Position numbers and translations under genes: made by a program
Shown: positions 9,453-20,218 of the stretch, in pieces
Numbering within the stretch: position 1 is the stretch's first letter
Layout: each line of letters opens with the position of its first letter
DNA from: Paenarthrobacter sp.
Lineage (GTDB): Bacteria > Actinomycetota > Actinomycetes > Actinomycetales > Micrococcaceae
Length of the DNA: 64,000 nt
Reading direction: 5' to 3'
Assembly: GCA_031179305.1 (NCBI GenBank)
Contig: JAPSHX010000001.1
Coordinates: 124,001-188,000 of the forward strand
Notes under the pieces: model-generated
Database searches by the model: none
Told to the model about the DNA's origin: nothing
Seen by the model: only the letters and a program-made list of their open reading frames with translations

Positions 9453-10244
9453 CTACTGTACTCCTGCAGACGGGCTATGAATAGGGTTCCCGCAGACATC
9501 CACAAAATTCTTGAACGGCAACAACCGCTCAGCGTCGGGTAACTGGGAGGCCTCCGGATGCCATTGGACCGAAACGACCCATCGCGAGGGGTCTTCCAAG
9601 GCCTCCACGGTTCCGTCGTCTGCCCCGGCAGTGACCTGCAGGCTTTCGCCTACCCGGGACACAGCCTGATGGTGTCCGGAGGCAATCTTAATGGTGCTCC
9701 CACCAGGAGCTCCATATAGCCCTGCAGTCTTGGAACCGGCCGCCAGGAGCACGTCATGCCAAGCCCATTCACTTCCCTGGGTGTCGTGCGGATCCAAGCC
9801 GTTGTGGTTTACTGCCGACGGCTCCATGTCCTGGATCAGCGTTCCTCCGTAGAGGACGTTCAGCAACTGATGGCCGCGGCAGACGCCGAACAGCGGCAGG
9901 CCGGCGTCGATAGTGGCCCGGGCAACATCCATGTCCAGGTGGTCCTGCTCGGGGTTCACATCATAAAGCGACTCGTGAGGGTCCTGTCCATAGAGGCGTG
10001 GGTTGATGTCGCCGCCTCCCGGCAGCACAACGCCGTCGAGCGTTTGCATCTCGGTGGCCAAGCGCCCGGCGCTGTCAGCGGAAACCGGGGTCAACAGCAC
10101 TGGCTGTGCGCCCGCTTCGCGCAGGAGGTCCACGATGTACGTAAAGAGGTCGTTGGCTTCACCCACACGGGCGTCGGGATTGCCCGAACTACTGAGACGT
10201 ACCGGAACGCCGATGCGCGGACGAGCAACTCTTGAACTCTTCAT
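9453..10244 (-). CDS. Gamma-glutamyl-gamma-aminobutyrate hydrolase family protein (class I glutamine amidotransferase)
   Basis: 263 residues of the peptidase C26 / PuuD type. The catalytic triad is visible: nucleophile C122 in FGVCRGHQLLNV, and H229 and E231 in QWHPEAS. The oxyanion region LPGGGDINPRLYG lies near 74-86. The family hydrolyses gamma-glutamyl bonds, for example of gamma-glutamyl-GABA in putrescine degradation. A polyamine module lies 9 kb away, but nothing here links the two directly. No strong ribosome site precedes the ATG. The PIG-L gene lies 127 nt downstream on the same strand. Confidence 0.85.
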   Translation of the reverse strand: MKSSRVARPRIGVPVRLSSSGNPDARVGEANDLFTYIVDLLREAGAQPVLLTPVSADSAGRLATEMQTLDGVVLPGGGDINPRLYGQDPHESLYDVNPEQDHLDMDVARATIDAGLPLFGVCRGHQLLNVLYGGTLIQDMEPSAVNHNGLDPHDTQGSEWAWHDVLLAAGSKTAGLYGAPGGSTIKIASGHHQAVSRVGESLQVTAGADDGTVEALEDPSRWVVSVQWHPEASQLPDAERLLPFKNFVDVCGNPIHSPSAGVQ

Positions 10245-10310
10245 GTCTCATGATGCACCGGACTGCTGCCGCACACCCAAAACTTGTAGCAGGCGTTCCG
10301 GGCCTGGCCC

Positions 10311-11246
10311 TCAGAAGTCCTTGCTGCAGGGGCCCGTGCCCAGCTGGGCCAAACCCGTCCGGTCGCCCGCAGCGTATCCGCGAACCCAGGAAGCTTGGTC
10401 GAACATGAGCTGTCGGGGATCATCCACATGGTCCAGGCCGAGCAGGTGTCCCAGCTCATGCATGATAACTGCCACGCCGATCTCTTCGCCGCTGGGAGCG
10501 TCCACGATATCAGCGAATTGTGGGGCATCCAGGGACACCGTGCCTGTCACGTAGGCCTTGTAGCCGTTGCTGAGGCCAATCGAGGAACTTCCGCCAAGGC
10601 CCACGGTCTGCCCGCTCAGGCGTGGCACCTGCTCGGGAGTGCTCCACGCGATGAGGACAGGAGCCCAGCGGTCTCCGTACCTTTCGGGCTGGTATCCGGA
10701 CCTGTTGGGGGAGGGGATTTCGGAACTGGGGCCGTCGTAGATGAACTTCAATCCTGTGGCTTCGCCGGCCTGCCTCACGGCTTCTTCCACCAGCGGCTGC
10801 CACGAGGCCGGTGCGAGGTCCGAGTTGACCACGTAGTGGATGGGCCGGCACGGCGAGTAGGCCAGCGGAGTTCCGTCTTCCTTGAGAGCCAGGAACTTGT
10901 ACGAGGAACTGGTGCGGTTCAGAGGTGCCGGCGTTCCAAGCGGTGAGTCGGCTTCCTCGAGTCCCGGGACAGGCTCCTGGCGTTGGCCAAACGGGACCAG
11001 CCCAGGGCGGGGCGCCTGGCTCTGAGTGGCGGACGATCCGTACAGGAGTTGGTGAAGTTCGCCGCTGAAGTAGGCGCCCGCGCACACCAGGCCGAGCACG
11101 CTGAAAAGGAACAGGATGGCCGCGACGCTGCTGTGCTTTATAGGCGGCCTGACCGGCGGAGGATCCGGCGGGCGCGGGGTATGCGGAAGGTAATTCGGAC
11201 GAGGGGGATCGTGGTCCGGCCACTTGGGCGACCCGTAAGGTTCCAT
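10311..11246 (-). CDS. Membrane-anchored matrixin-like zinc metalloprotease (second of a tandem pair)
   Basis: 311 residues. A proline-rich N-terminus precedes one transmembrane segment (~40-60). The catalytic domain ends with HELGHLLGLDH from residue ~263, the HExxHxxGxxH zinc signature, followed by a downstream Met in DPRQLMFD, as in metzincins. Two cysteines, in YSPCRPIHYVVN and GPCSKDF at the C-terminus, are shared with the upstream paralogue and probably form a disulphide. ATG 11246 follows AGGGGG by 5 nt. A start at 11312 (MLTNTADGG...) with GGAG 8 nt upstream is also possible and would add 22 residues. The substrate is unknown. Confidence 0.8.
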   Translation of the reverse strand: MEPYGSPKWPDHDPPRPNYLPHTPRPPDPPPVRPPIKHSSVAAILFLFSVLGLVCAGAYFSGELHQLLYGSSATQSQAPRPGLVPFGQRQEPVPGLEEADSPLGTPAPLNRTSSSYKFLALKEDGTPLAYSPCRPIHYVVNSDLAPASWQPLVEEAVRQAGEATGLKFIYDGPSSEIPSPNRSGYQPERYGDRWAPVLIAWSTPEQVPRLSGQTVGLGGSSSIGLSNGYKAYVTGTVSLDAPQFADIVDAPSGEEIGVAVIMHELGHLLGLDHVDDPRQLMFDQASWVRGYAAGDRTGLAQLGTGPCSKDF

Positions 11247-11364
11247 GGAACCCCCTGACGTGGCGGCTGCGGCGGGAAGTGGGGCGCCGCCGTCGGCCGT
11301 ATTTGTCAGCATAAGTCCCGCTCCGCCGGGAGTCCATGCCGGGAATGCTTGAAGCGCGAAAGGG

Positions 11365-12258
11365 TTAGATGTCTTTGCGGCAGGGTGCCGAGGCAAGGAG
11401 ATGCAGGCCATTCAGGTCGCCCGCCGCGAGTCCGTCGGGAGCTCCGATTTCCGGGTACATGAGTTGGATCGGGTCATCAACGTGGTCCAAGCCCATCACG
11501 TGGCCCAGCTCGTGCTGCATGACGGCCAGGACATAGTCGGCCCCGCCGGGACTGGCGAGCAGTTCCGTCACCTGCGGAGTGTCCAGCTCCAAGCTTCCAG
11601 TGATGTAGCTCTTGGGTCCTTCGTTGAGGGAGTACATGGTGCTGCCTCCTGTGCCGATGACATTGTCAGCCAGTGCAGGTGCTTCCACGGGTGTGGTCCA
11701 GGAAATCAGAAGGGGGGCCCACCGGTCGCCGTACTTGGAGGGCTGGTATGGCTCACGCCGGTCCACCGGCAACTCGTCCGTGGTGCCATCGTTGATGAAC
11801 TTGATGCCGGACGCCGCAGAAATATTTGCCAGGGCGGCGGTCAGGAGGGCATCTGAGCCAAGGGGTGCGGATGCATCGTTGACCACGTAATGGAGCGGAC
11901 GGCAAGGTGAATAACCTACCGGGGTGCCGTCGTCGTTCGTGGCCAGGAACTTGTACGAATCGTTGGTGGTGCCGGGCGCTGAAGGCGAGGCCAGTGGGGC
12001 GTCCGCCTCCTCAAGTCCAGGCGGCGGCGCGTCCAGGGGACGCGCTGGTTCTGCTCCACCTGGCCGGTCCTGCGTGGTTCCCGGCATGCTCACGCCCGGG
12101 AAAAGTGCGGAAATACGAGGATCACCCTGCAGGAATCCACTGACCAGGACGGCAACGACGGCGGCAATGGCGGCCAAGAGAACGCCGCGGAGAACACGCA
12201 TGGCCGTTCCAGTGCGGCGGTGCTTTGGCACGCGCGTTGCTTCCCGCTCCGGGTCCAC
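11365..12258 (-). CDS. Membrane-anchored matrixin-like zinc metalloprotease (first of a tandem pair)
   Basis: 297 residues, paralogous to the next gene. A single transmembrane segment at ~20-41 follows a basic N-terminus. A low-complexity linker leads to a catalytic domain containing KFLATNDDGTPVGYSPCRP and, from residue ~249, HELGHVMGLDH with downstream DPIQLMYPE. That is a complete metzincin zinc site plus a Met-turn candidate. The start is GTG 12258, supported by GGAG a few nt upstream. Co-oriented with its paralogue with a gap of about 120 nt, so the pair is probably cotranscribed. Confidence 0.8.
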   Translation of the reverse strand: MDPEREATRVPKHRRTGTAMRVLRGVLLAAIAAVVAVLVSGFLQGDPRISALFPGVSMPGTTQDRPGGAEPARPLDAPPPGLEEADAPLASPSAPGTTNDSYKFLATNDDGTPVGYSPCRPLHYVVNDASAPLGSDALLTAALANISAASGIKFINDGTTDELPVDRREPYQPSKYGDRWAPLLISWTTPVEAPALADNVIGTGGSTMYSLNEGPKSYITGSLELDTPQVTELLASPGGADYVLAVMQHELGHVMGLDHVDDPIQLMYPEIGAPDGLAAGDLNGLHLLASAPCRKDI

Positions 12259-12343
12259 GGTTCTCCATTCCTGATGCCCTGGTCACGCGGGGCAGCGCGG
12301 AGGACGAACCAACATTACGGTCTCCGGACCGAAGCGTCCAAAC

Positions 12344-13516
12344 TTAGACGATTGCTGCTCCGAAGGCCAGGCCCAGCCCGTACGTGGCTGCAGCCGCTCC
12401 CAGGCCGATGGCAAGCTGCCGCAGCCCGCGGCTCAGCGGCGAGGTTCCGGACAACAAGCCGACGACGGCGCCGGTAGCCAAGAGCGCGATGCCCACCAGA
12501 ACGCCGGCCACCAGCAAGGCGGCGATGCCCGTCATGCCGAAAATGAACGGCAGGATGGGCACAATGGCGCCTGAGGCGAAGAAACAGAAGCTGGACATCG
12601 CGGCACCCCACGCCGAACCCACGGATTCATGATCGTCAGTGGGCGGCTTCTCCGGCTGCAGGGAGAGGCTGGGATCGCAGTCGCAGCCAAACAATCCCAT
12701 GCGCTCGGCAGCGCGGTGCTCCGCGGCTTCCCGTGTCATGCCGCGGGCCAAGTACACCAGGACCAGCTCGTTGTGCTCGATGTCCAACGATGGCGCTGCG
12801 GTCAGTGTGGCCTGCGTGGGCAGCGTGGCATTAAGCAGCTCCCGCTGGGAGCGGACCGAAACGTATTCACCCGCGCCCATGGAAAGTGCACCGGCCAAGA
12901 GGCCCGCCACGCCACTCATGAGCACCACGGAGCTGGAAACACCGGTTGCGGCCATGCCCATGACCAGTGAAAGGTTGCTGACCAGGCCATCATTGGCGCC
13001 AAAAACGGCGGCGCGGAAGGTTCCGGAGAGCCTGTTGCGTCCGCGGGTGGCCAGGCCCCGGACTACTTCTTCGTGGATTTGTTCATCGGCCACCATGGCC
13101 GGCGTCGCCGCAGGTTCGGTACCGTACGGGGAACGGCCTTCGGCGCGCTGGGCCAAAGCGAGGACAAACACTGACCCGAAGTTACGGGCAAGGAAGCCCA
13201 GGAACTGGCTGCGGGTGGAAGCTGCCTTGGGCATTCCGGCGTGCTCGCCCAGGAGCTTGAGCCAATGGGCCTCGTGCCTGCCTTCCGCTTCGGCCAAGGC
13301 GAGCAGGATTTGGCGTTCTTCGCCGTCGCGCCGCTGCGCCAATTCGCGGTAGACAGCGGCCTCGGCACGCTCGTCCGCCAGGTACTGCCGCCACCGGCGG
13401 ATGTCCGCGTGTGAGGGCGGCGGGGCTTGGGTCCCGGTGTTTCCGGCGGCTGCTGATTCGGGGGTGGGGTCCGGAGCGGAGCTCGACGAACTGTGGGATT
13501 CCTGGTGCATCTGCAC
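12344..13516 (-). CDS. Ferritin-like / VIT1-CCC1 fusion transporter (MbfA-like)
   Basis: 390 residues. After a Ser/Pro-rich N-terminus, residues ~40-150 form a rubrerythrin/ferritin-like helical domain rich in Glu and His (ERAEAAVYRELAQRR, EAEGRHEAHWLKLLGEH). Residues ~165-390 are a VIT1/CCC1 transporter domain: FGANDGLVSNLSLVMG and GALSMGAGEYVSVRSQREL are family hallmarks, and several hydrophobic helices follow. Such fusions export Fe or Mn and limit oxidative stress (MbfA precedent). GTG 13516 follows AGGAG by 5 nt; ATG 13510 is the alternative. Confidence 0.85.
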   Translation of the reverse strand: MQMHQESHSSSSSAPDPTPESAAAGNTGTQAPPPSHADIRRWRQYLADERAEAAVYRELAQRRDGEERQILLALAEAEGRHEAHWLKLLGEHAGMPKAASTRSQFLGFLARNFGSVFVLALAQRAEGRSPYGTEPAATPAMVADEQIHEEVVRGLATRGRNRLSGTFRAAVFGANDGLVSNLSLVMGMAATGVSSSVVLMSGVAGLLAGALSMGAGEYVSVRSQRELLNATLPTQATLTAAPSLDIEHNELVLVYLARGMTREAAEHRAAERMGLFGCDCDPSLSLQPEKPPTDDHESVGSAWGAAMSSFCFFASGAIVPILPFIFGMTGIAALLVAGVLVGIALLATGAVVGLLSGTSPLSRGLRQLAIGLGAAAATYGLGLAFGAAIV

Positions 13517-13765
13517 TTTGTCTCCTGTGCTGGGTGGGGTAGTTGCGGCCCCATTGCACGCCCCACACTACCGCTTATCCGCGCGGATTTTTGGCTGGTA
13601 TTCCTTAAATGGAATGTTCGGTGCACCGTAATTTCCTTGACCCTCGCTTGTGCCGGTGCTCAGATGGAAGGACAGGGGCGGGGCCCTCCCGCCGCTGGAT
13701 TCCTGCATTCGGGTCAACGGGCAGAACCGCCCACGAGAACCGGCCCACGAGACGGAGGTTGCACC

Positions 13766-13957
13766 ATGAACACCACCGAATCACACGCCAACTACCCGGA
13801 ACGGACAACTATTGAGTCCGACCCGGCCTACGACTACGCCGAAGACCAGGAAGTGGACGAACCCTGGGTGGAGGAAGTGGACGCCCCCGAGGACGACGAA
13901 CGTGTTGTCCCCATCGACGAAACCGAAGAGTTCCGCGAGGAAGACGACGAAATCTAA
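13766..13957 (+). CDS. Small, strongly acidic protein
   Basis: 63 residues, about a third Asp or Glu (for example EEVDAPEDDERVVP, FREEDDEI), with no predicted fold or cysteine. GGAGG at 13754-13758 is well placed before ATG 13766. It overlaps the end of the convergent gene by 4 nt. Function unknown; probably intrinsically disordered. Confidence 0.6.
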   Translation: MNTTESHANYPERTTIESDPAYDYAEDQEVDEPWVEEVDAPEDDERVVPIDETEEFREEDDEI

Positions 13958-14265
13958 GCTCTGTCCTCGTGCCCCAGTGTGAAGTGACGTTGGAGGCCTT
14001 CCCGTTTGCCGACGGCGGCAATAGTCACCGTTAGTGTCTTGGACGACTCGCACCAGCGAGTTGGCCGGACGGCTTGGGCCAACGCCTGCGCGATGAGTTG
14101 CGGTTGGGGATGTCCGAATTGCCCGGTTCCCGCGTGGGAAGTGATGGTCACCGTGCCCAGGAAGAGGTCGACGGCGGGAATCACCGCCACGGTGGGGGCA
14201 GCCTTTTTGGTGGGGGTGCTTGTTGCTGCTGTGTCTACCTGGGTGGTATCGCCTTGGTACGGCAA
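13954..14265 (-). CDS. Conserved-looking small protein of unknown function
   Basis: 103 residues starting at TTG, with AAGGAG seven nt upstream, which is good support for translation. The sequence (TVAVIPAVDLFLGTVTITSH..., TRWCESSKTLTVTIAAVGKREG) has alternating beta-type patterns and no motif I recognise. The tail-to-tail 4-nt overlap with the acidic-protein gene argues that both stops are real. Function unknown. Confidence 0.5.
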   Translation of the reverse strand: MPYQGDTTQVDTAATSTPTKKAAPTVAVIPAVDLFLGTVTITSHAGTGQFGHPQPQLIAQALAQAVRPTRWCESSKTLTVTIAAVGKREGLQRHFTLGHEDRA

Positions 14266-14519
14266 GGGACTGCTCCTTGGGGGAGTGCTCTTGCCCGCTC
14301 GGTTGTCTCTGGTCCGGGACGGGCCGCTTCCTCATCCGAACCACCCGTGAACATGGGGTTGGTGTGTGGCCAGTCGGAGCTTGGCACCACATCTCTTGAA
14401 GCTGGGACCACCCTATCCCATTGCTGTCCACGCCCCCGCGTTGTGGGGCCTGGTTTGCGTCCTTTGGGGTGGTGTTGGCGCGCAGAGCGGGCCTTCCAAC
14501 GGACGGGGATATAACGCAA
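14266..14519. other. Intergenic region without a supported gene
   Basis: Between a TTG-start gene and the symporter terminator. Frames crossing it lack ribosome sites and run on into antisense of the symporter. It probably carries the promoter of the small minus-strand gene, but I see no clear elements. Confidence 0.5.
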
Positions 14520-14552
14520 CGGCGGCGCCGCCCGAAAGGGGAGGCGCCGCCG
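14520..14552 (-). terminator. Terminator of the symporter gene
   Basis: CGGCGGCGCC (14520-14529) pairs with GGCGCCGCCG (14543-14552). An inner CCC/GGG pair closes on a GAAA tetraloop. It lies 48 nt beyond the symporter stop on the minus strand. Confidence 0.7.
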
Positions 14553-14599
14553 TCGAACTTTGCTTGTTTCCTGAACCTTGCTTAGTTCCTCGTGCCTGC

Positions 14600-16117
14600 T
14601 TAGGACGCGGGCGTTGTGAGCTCGTCCTCCGCCACGCGGGTGCCGGCGACGCGGTCCGTCCAAGCCTTCATGACCGCCGGATCCGTGGGCTTGCTCAGAA
14701 GCGATACGATCACGAACACCAGCGCCGAGGCAATCAAACCGAAGTAGATCGGCTCGTTGGCATACACCCCGTCCAAGGGCTGCTCGGCGTTGATCTCAAG
14801 GACGATCATGGTGCCCAGCGTGATCACGGTGCCTACAGCCATGGATGCTGCTGCGGCGATGCCGGTTCCACGCTTCCAGACAAGGCCGCCGATGATGGCG
14901 ACCAGCAGGCCGCCCACCAGGATGTCGTAGGCGATGGTCAGGGCAGCCACCACGTCCTGGGTGGAAATGGCGATGACGATGGCCACAATGCCCAGGCCAA
15001 GGACCCACATGCGGTTGGCCCTGACATCGTGCTCGGGGTTCTCCGAATCGGAGGTGTCGATGGTCTTGCCAAACCAGCTGGCCACGAACGGCAGGACGTC
15101 GGCGCGGGCGACTGTTGCGGCAGCGATCAGCGAACCGGACGCGGTAGACATCATGGCAGCGACGGCTGCGGCCAGGACAAGCCCGCCGATGCCAACGGGC
15201 AGCAGGTTCGTAGCGACCTCTGCGTAGACGTCGTCATTGGTTTCGATGGCAATATCAGACAGGGCAACGCTTGCTGCCATGCCGATCAGCGCTCCGGCCA
15301 GGCCGTAAAGGATGCAGTAGACGCCGGCGGTGGCGCCACCCCAGCGCGCAACAGTGGGTGTCTTGGCGGTGAAGACGCGCTGCCAGATGTCCTGGCCGAT
15401 CAGCAGGCCGAGTGTGTACACCACAAAGTAGGTGATGATCGTCTGGATGCCGATGCCGTCGATCTGGAAGAAGCTCTCATCAACACGGGCGCGGATTCCG
15501 TCCAGGCCACCGGCTGCGTTCAGGGTGAAGGGGAGCATGAGGAAGAAGATGCCCACGGTCTTGATGATGAACTGGACCTGGTCGGCAAGGGTGATGGACC
15601 ACATTCCACCGATGGTGGAATAGACGAGAACGATCGCACCGCCGACGGCGATTGCCATCCAGCGCTCCCAATCGAACAGGACCACGAAAATGGTGGCGTA
15701 GGCGCCGGTGGAGGTGGCGCAGAGCATCAACGTGTAGGCGAGCATCACGATGCCCGAAGTCTGAGTGGCCCTGCTGCCGTAGCGAAGCGTCAGCATCTGG
15801 GAGACCGTGTAGATCTTGAGCTTCTGGATGGTGCCGGCGAACAAAAGGCTGAGCAGCAGCACGCCGCAGCCGATGGCCACAACCAGCCACATGCCGGAGA
15901 TGCCGAACTTGTAGCCGAGGCCGACGCCGCCCACGGTGGACGCGCCACCGAGGACCACTGCGGCCATGGTGCCGGTGTAAAGGAAGGGTCCCAGGCGGCG
16001 GCCGGCCACCAGGAAGTCGCTGTTGTTCTTTGTGCGGGACTTGCCCCACCAGCCGAATGCCAGCATGGCGAGCAGGTACACCACCACGATTGCGATGTTT
16101 ATAGCCGAAGATTCCAT
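14600..16117 (-). CDS. Sodium:solute symporter family permease
   Basis: 505 residues of the SSS family with about 13 hydrophobic helices. The N-terminal hallmark NNSDFLVAGRRLGPF and the following GGASTVGGVGLGYKFG match the family sodium/substrate region. ATG 16117 is preferred over GTG 16141 because AAGGA lies 6 nt before it. It is divergent from an XRE-cupin regulator and close to an agmatinase-family gene, so the substrate may be an amine, guanidino compound or a related nitrogen source. That substrate is inference. Confidence 0.85.
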   Translation of the reverse strand: MESSAINIAIVVVYLLAMLAFGWWGKSRTKNNSDFLVAGRRLGPFLYTGTMAAVVLGGASTVGGVGLGYKFGISGMWLVVAIGCGVLLLSLLFAGTIQKLKIYTVSQMLTLRYGSRATQTSGIVMLAYTLMLCATSTGAYATIFVVLFDWERWMAIAVGGAIVLVYSTIGGMWSITLADQVQFIIKTVGIFFLMLPFTLNAAGGLDGIRARVDESFFQIDGIGIQTIITYFVVYTLGLLIGQDIWQRVFTAKTPTVARWGGATAGVYCILYGLAGALIGMAASVALSDIAIETNDDVYAEVATNLLPVGIGGLVLAAAVAAMMSTASGSLIAAATVARADVLPFVASWFGKTIDTSDSENPEHDVRANRMWVLGLGIVAIVIAISTQDVVAALTIAYDILVGGLLVAIIGGLVWKRGTGIAAAASMAVGTVITLGTMIVLEINAEQPLDGVYANEPIYFGLIASALVFVIVSLLSKPTDPAVMKAWTDRVAGTRVAEDELTTPAS

Positions 16118-16383
16118 GAACGGTCCTTGGAGCTGATGCACGGAGGTTGGGGTTTTCGACGATACTCCTGCGAAGCGTCGAAGTCTCTGTGCTGACGATT
16201 GGAGATTGTGGATGTGTTGTGTGCCTCACAGACAACACTTGTTGCCTATGAGGATATGTTGTGATGGGAGTAACAGTCAAGATCCTTTGGTCATGCTTCC
16301 GGGTATTCTGGCGCTCTTGGCCTGTCTCCCGGCTACTATTGCTCCAATGACAGGGCCACATGACAGGCCTGAAAGGTTCGTGA
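16118..16383. promoter_or_regulatory. Divergent promoter region, symporter / XRE-cupin regulator
   Basis: Contains a perfect 7-bp inverted repeat, GTGTTGT (16214-16220) with ACAACAC (16232-16238), and a further CAAC/GTTG overlap up to 16244. A TATGTT -10-like hexamer lies at 16255-16260. TGATGGGAGTAACAGTCA at 16262-16279 recurs with 16 of 18 bases before the agmatinase gene (19102-19119). These look like binding sites for the adjacent regulator. Confidence 0.5.
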
Positions 16384-16955
16384 ATGAAGGCTCTACCCGT
16401 TGAACCGAGCAATGTTCCCGTTGCCATCGGTTCCAGAATCCGCGCAGCCCGGCAAGCGCAGCGCCTCACCATCGAGCAAGTGGCGGATGCTACCGGACTG
16501 ACCAAAGGCTTCCTCAGCCGTGTGGAGCGTGACCTGACATCGCCGTCGGTCGCTTCGCTGGTTACGCTCTGCCAAGTGCTGTCGGTATCCGTAGGCGACT
16601 TGTTCGCCGCCCCGGAGACCCACCTGACCAGGCGCGACGACGGCCCCCGCATCTCCCTGGGCGGTCAAGGCATAGTGGAACGCTTGTTGACCGCCCGCTC
16701 CGAGCGTCGGCTCCAGATCCTGCAGGCAACCATCGAACCGCGGGGCCGTGGTGAAAACGAGCTCTACGCCGTGGACTGCGACGTTGACGTCCTGCATGTG
16801 GTCAAGGGCCGGATCAAGCTCATCCTGACAAATGAAGAGTACGACCTCGAAGAAGGAGACACCCTCTCCTTCCCGGGCCGTGAACCCCACACCTGGATCA
16901 ACCCCACCGACGAGACCGTCGAGGTGCTGTGGGTGCTGGTTCCTGCGGCGAGCCG

Positions 16956-16959
<4 letters not shown>
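16384..16959 (+). CDS. XRE-family regulator with C-terminal cupin sensor
   Basis: 191 residues. An XRE helix-turn-helix spans ~16-72 ([39 protein letters not shown]). A cupin domain spans ~118-190 ([29 protein letters not shown]). HTH-cupin proteins such as PuuR commonly repress amine or amino-acid catabolism and bind the effector in the cupin. GAAAGG precedes the ATG. It overlaps the end of the convergent permease gene by 4 nt. The location inside an amine/guanidino module and the shared upstream motif suggest control of the symporter and agmatinase units. Confidence 0.85.
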
Positions 16960-18929
<1,970 letters not shown>

Positions 18930-19147
18930 GGTGTCCTTTCGCGCAGCCAGGTGCTGCTCCGCTAGGAGCGTATGGCCGTGTCCGACGCCGGGACCCCGGT
19001 TTTTATGGAATCTTTACGCCCGCTGTGACTGGCATCTCATGCCGCACACAGCTAAATCAGACTTGTAAACAGCTGATGCATATAAGGCAACTTAAAGTGT
19101 ATGATGGGAGTCACAGCCACAGACCTAACTCGAAGGAGAGGCATATT
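18930..19147. promoter_or_regulatory. Divergent promoter region, APC permease / agmatinase
   Basis: Before the agmatinase-family gene, TATGAT (19100-19105) is a good -10. It overlaps TGATGGGAGTCACAGCCA (19102-19119), nearly identical to the site before the XRE-cupin gene. AAGGAG at 19133-19138 is the ribosome site of the downstream gene. Confidence 0.5.
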
Positions 19148-20218
19148 TTGGAAGAGCTCCGCATTGAGGCCAACGGGAACCTTGGACCCATCGATTCATC
19201 CCGCATTCCGCGTTACGCCGGTGCCGCCACCTATGCCCGCTTGCCCAGACTGGACCAGGTCTCCAAAGCTGACGTCACAGTAGTCGGCGTTCCCTTTGAC
19301 TCGGGTGTCTCCTACCGCCCTGGTGCGCGCTTCGGTGCCAACCATGTTCGTGAAGCCAGCCGACTGCTGCGACCGTACAACCCTGCCTGGGACGTCAGCC
19401 CGTTCGAGAACATCCAGGTGGCCGATGCCGGTGACATGGCCGTGAACCCGTTCAACATCAACGAGGCAATCGAGACTGTCCAGCAGAATGCCTTGGACCT
19501 CACGGCCAACGGCAGCAAGCTGGTAACCCTCGGTGGCGACCACACCATTGCACTCCCGCTCTTGAGGGCAGCAGCGGAGCGGGCAGGCGAGCCCATCGCC
19601 ATGCTCCACTTCGACGCCCACCTGGACACTTGGGATACCTACTTCGGCGCCGAGTACACGCACGGCACCCCGTTCCGCCGTGCGGTGGAGGAGGGCATCC
19701 TGGACACCGAAGCCATTAGCCACGTGGGAACCCGCGGCCCGCTGTACGGCAAGAAGGACCTGGACGACGACCACCGCTTCGGCTTTGGAATCGTCACCTC
19801 CGCTGACGTCTACTACCAAGGCGTCCTGGAAACCGTAGCCAAGATCCGTGACCGTATCGGCAACCGCCCGCTGTACATCTCCGTGGACATCGACGTATTG
19901 GACCCGGCCCACGCGCCCGGCACAGGCACCCCCGAAGCCGGCGGCATCACCAGCCGCGAACTCCTCGAAATCATCCGTGGCTTCCGCGGCATGAACCTCG
20001 TGGGAGCGGACATCGTTGAAGTTGCTCCTGCCTACGACCACGCAGAGATCACCGGTGTTGCAGGCAGCCACGTTGCGTATGAGCTCGTGACCCTCATGGC
20101 AGACAACGCCGTGGAAGGCGACCGCCAGGGTGCCCCGAATGGTTACGCGCAGCAGGCACTCGGCGCTCGCATGGCCGAACTCGCGCAGGCAACCGGAACA
20201 GTCGGGGACCAGCGATGA
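19148..20218 (+). CDS. Agmatinase/guanidinobutyrase-family ureohydrolase
   Basis: 356 residues from TTG 19148, chosen because AAGGAG lies 9 nt upstream; an in-frame ATG far upstream at 19025 has no ribosome site. Mn-binding motifs of ureohydrolases are complete: GGDHTIALP near 129, FDAHLDTWD near 155 and SVDIDVLDP near 244. The family cleaves urea from guanidino compounds such as agmatine or 4-guanidinobutyrate. It overlaps the ThDP-enzyme gene by ATGA. That partner resembles keto-acid decarboxylases such as AruI of the arginine transaminase route, so guanidinobutyrate is a plausible substrate. Plain agmatinase remains possible. Confidence 0.85.
   Translation: MEELRIEANGNLGPIDSSRIPRYAGAATYARLPRLDQVSKADVTVVGVPFDSGVSYRPGARFGANHVREASRLLRPYNPAWDVSPFENIQVADAGDMAVNPFNINEAIETVQQNALDLTANGSKLVTLGGDHTIALPLLRAAAERAGEPIAMLHFDAHLDTWDTYFGAEYTHGTPFRRAVEEGILDTEAISHVGTRGPLYGKKDLDDDHRFGFGIVTSADVYYQGVLETVAKIRDRIGNRPLYISVDIDVLDPAHAPGTGTPEAGGITSRELLEIIRGFRGMNLVGADIVEVAPAYDHAEITGVAGSHVAYELVTLMADNAVEGDRQGAPNGYAQQALGARMAELAQATGTVGDQR

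Noticed and set aside
14366..16195. A 609-codon open frame antisense to the symporter
   Set aside because: Its composition is that of the complement of a GC-rich membrane protein gene, with no ribosome site; the minus-strand symporter has clear family motifs.
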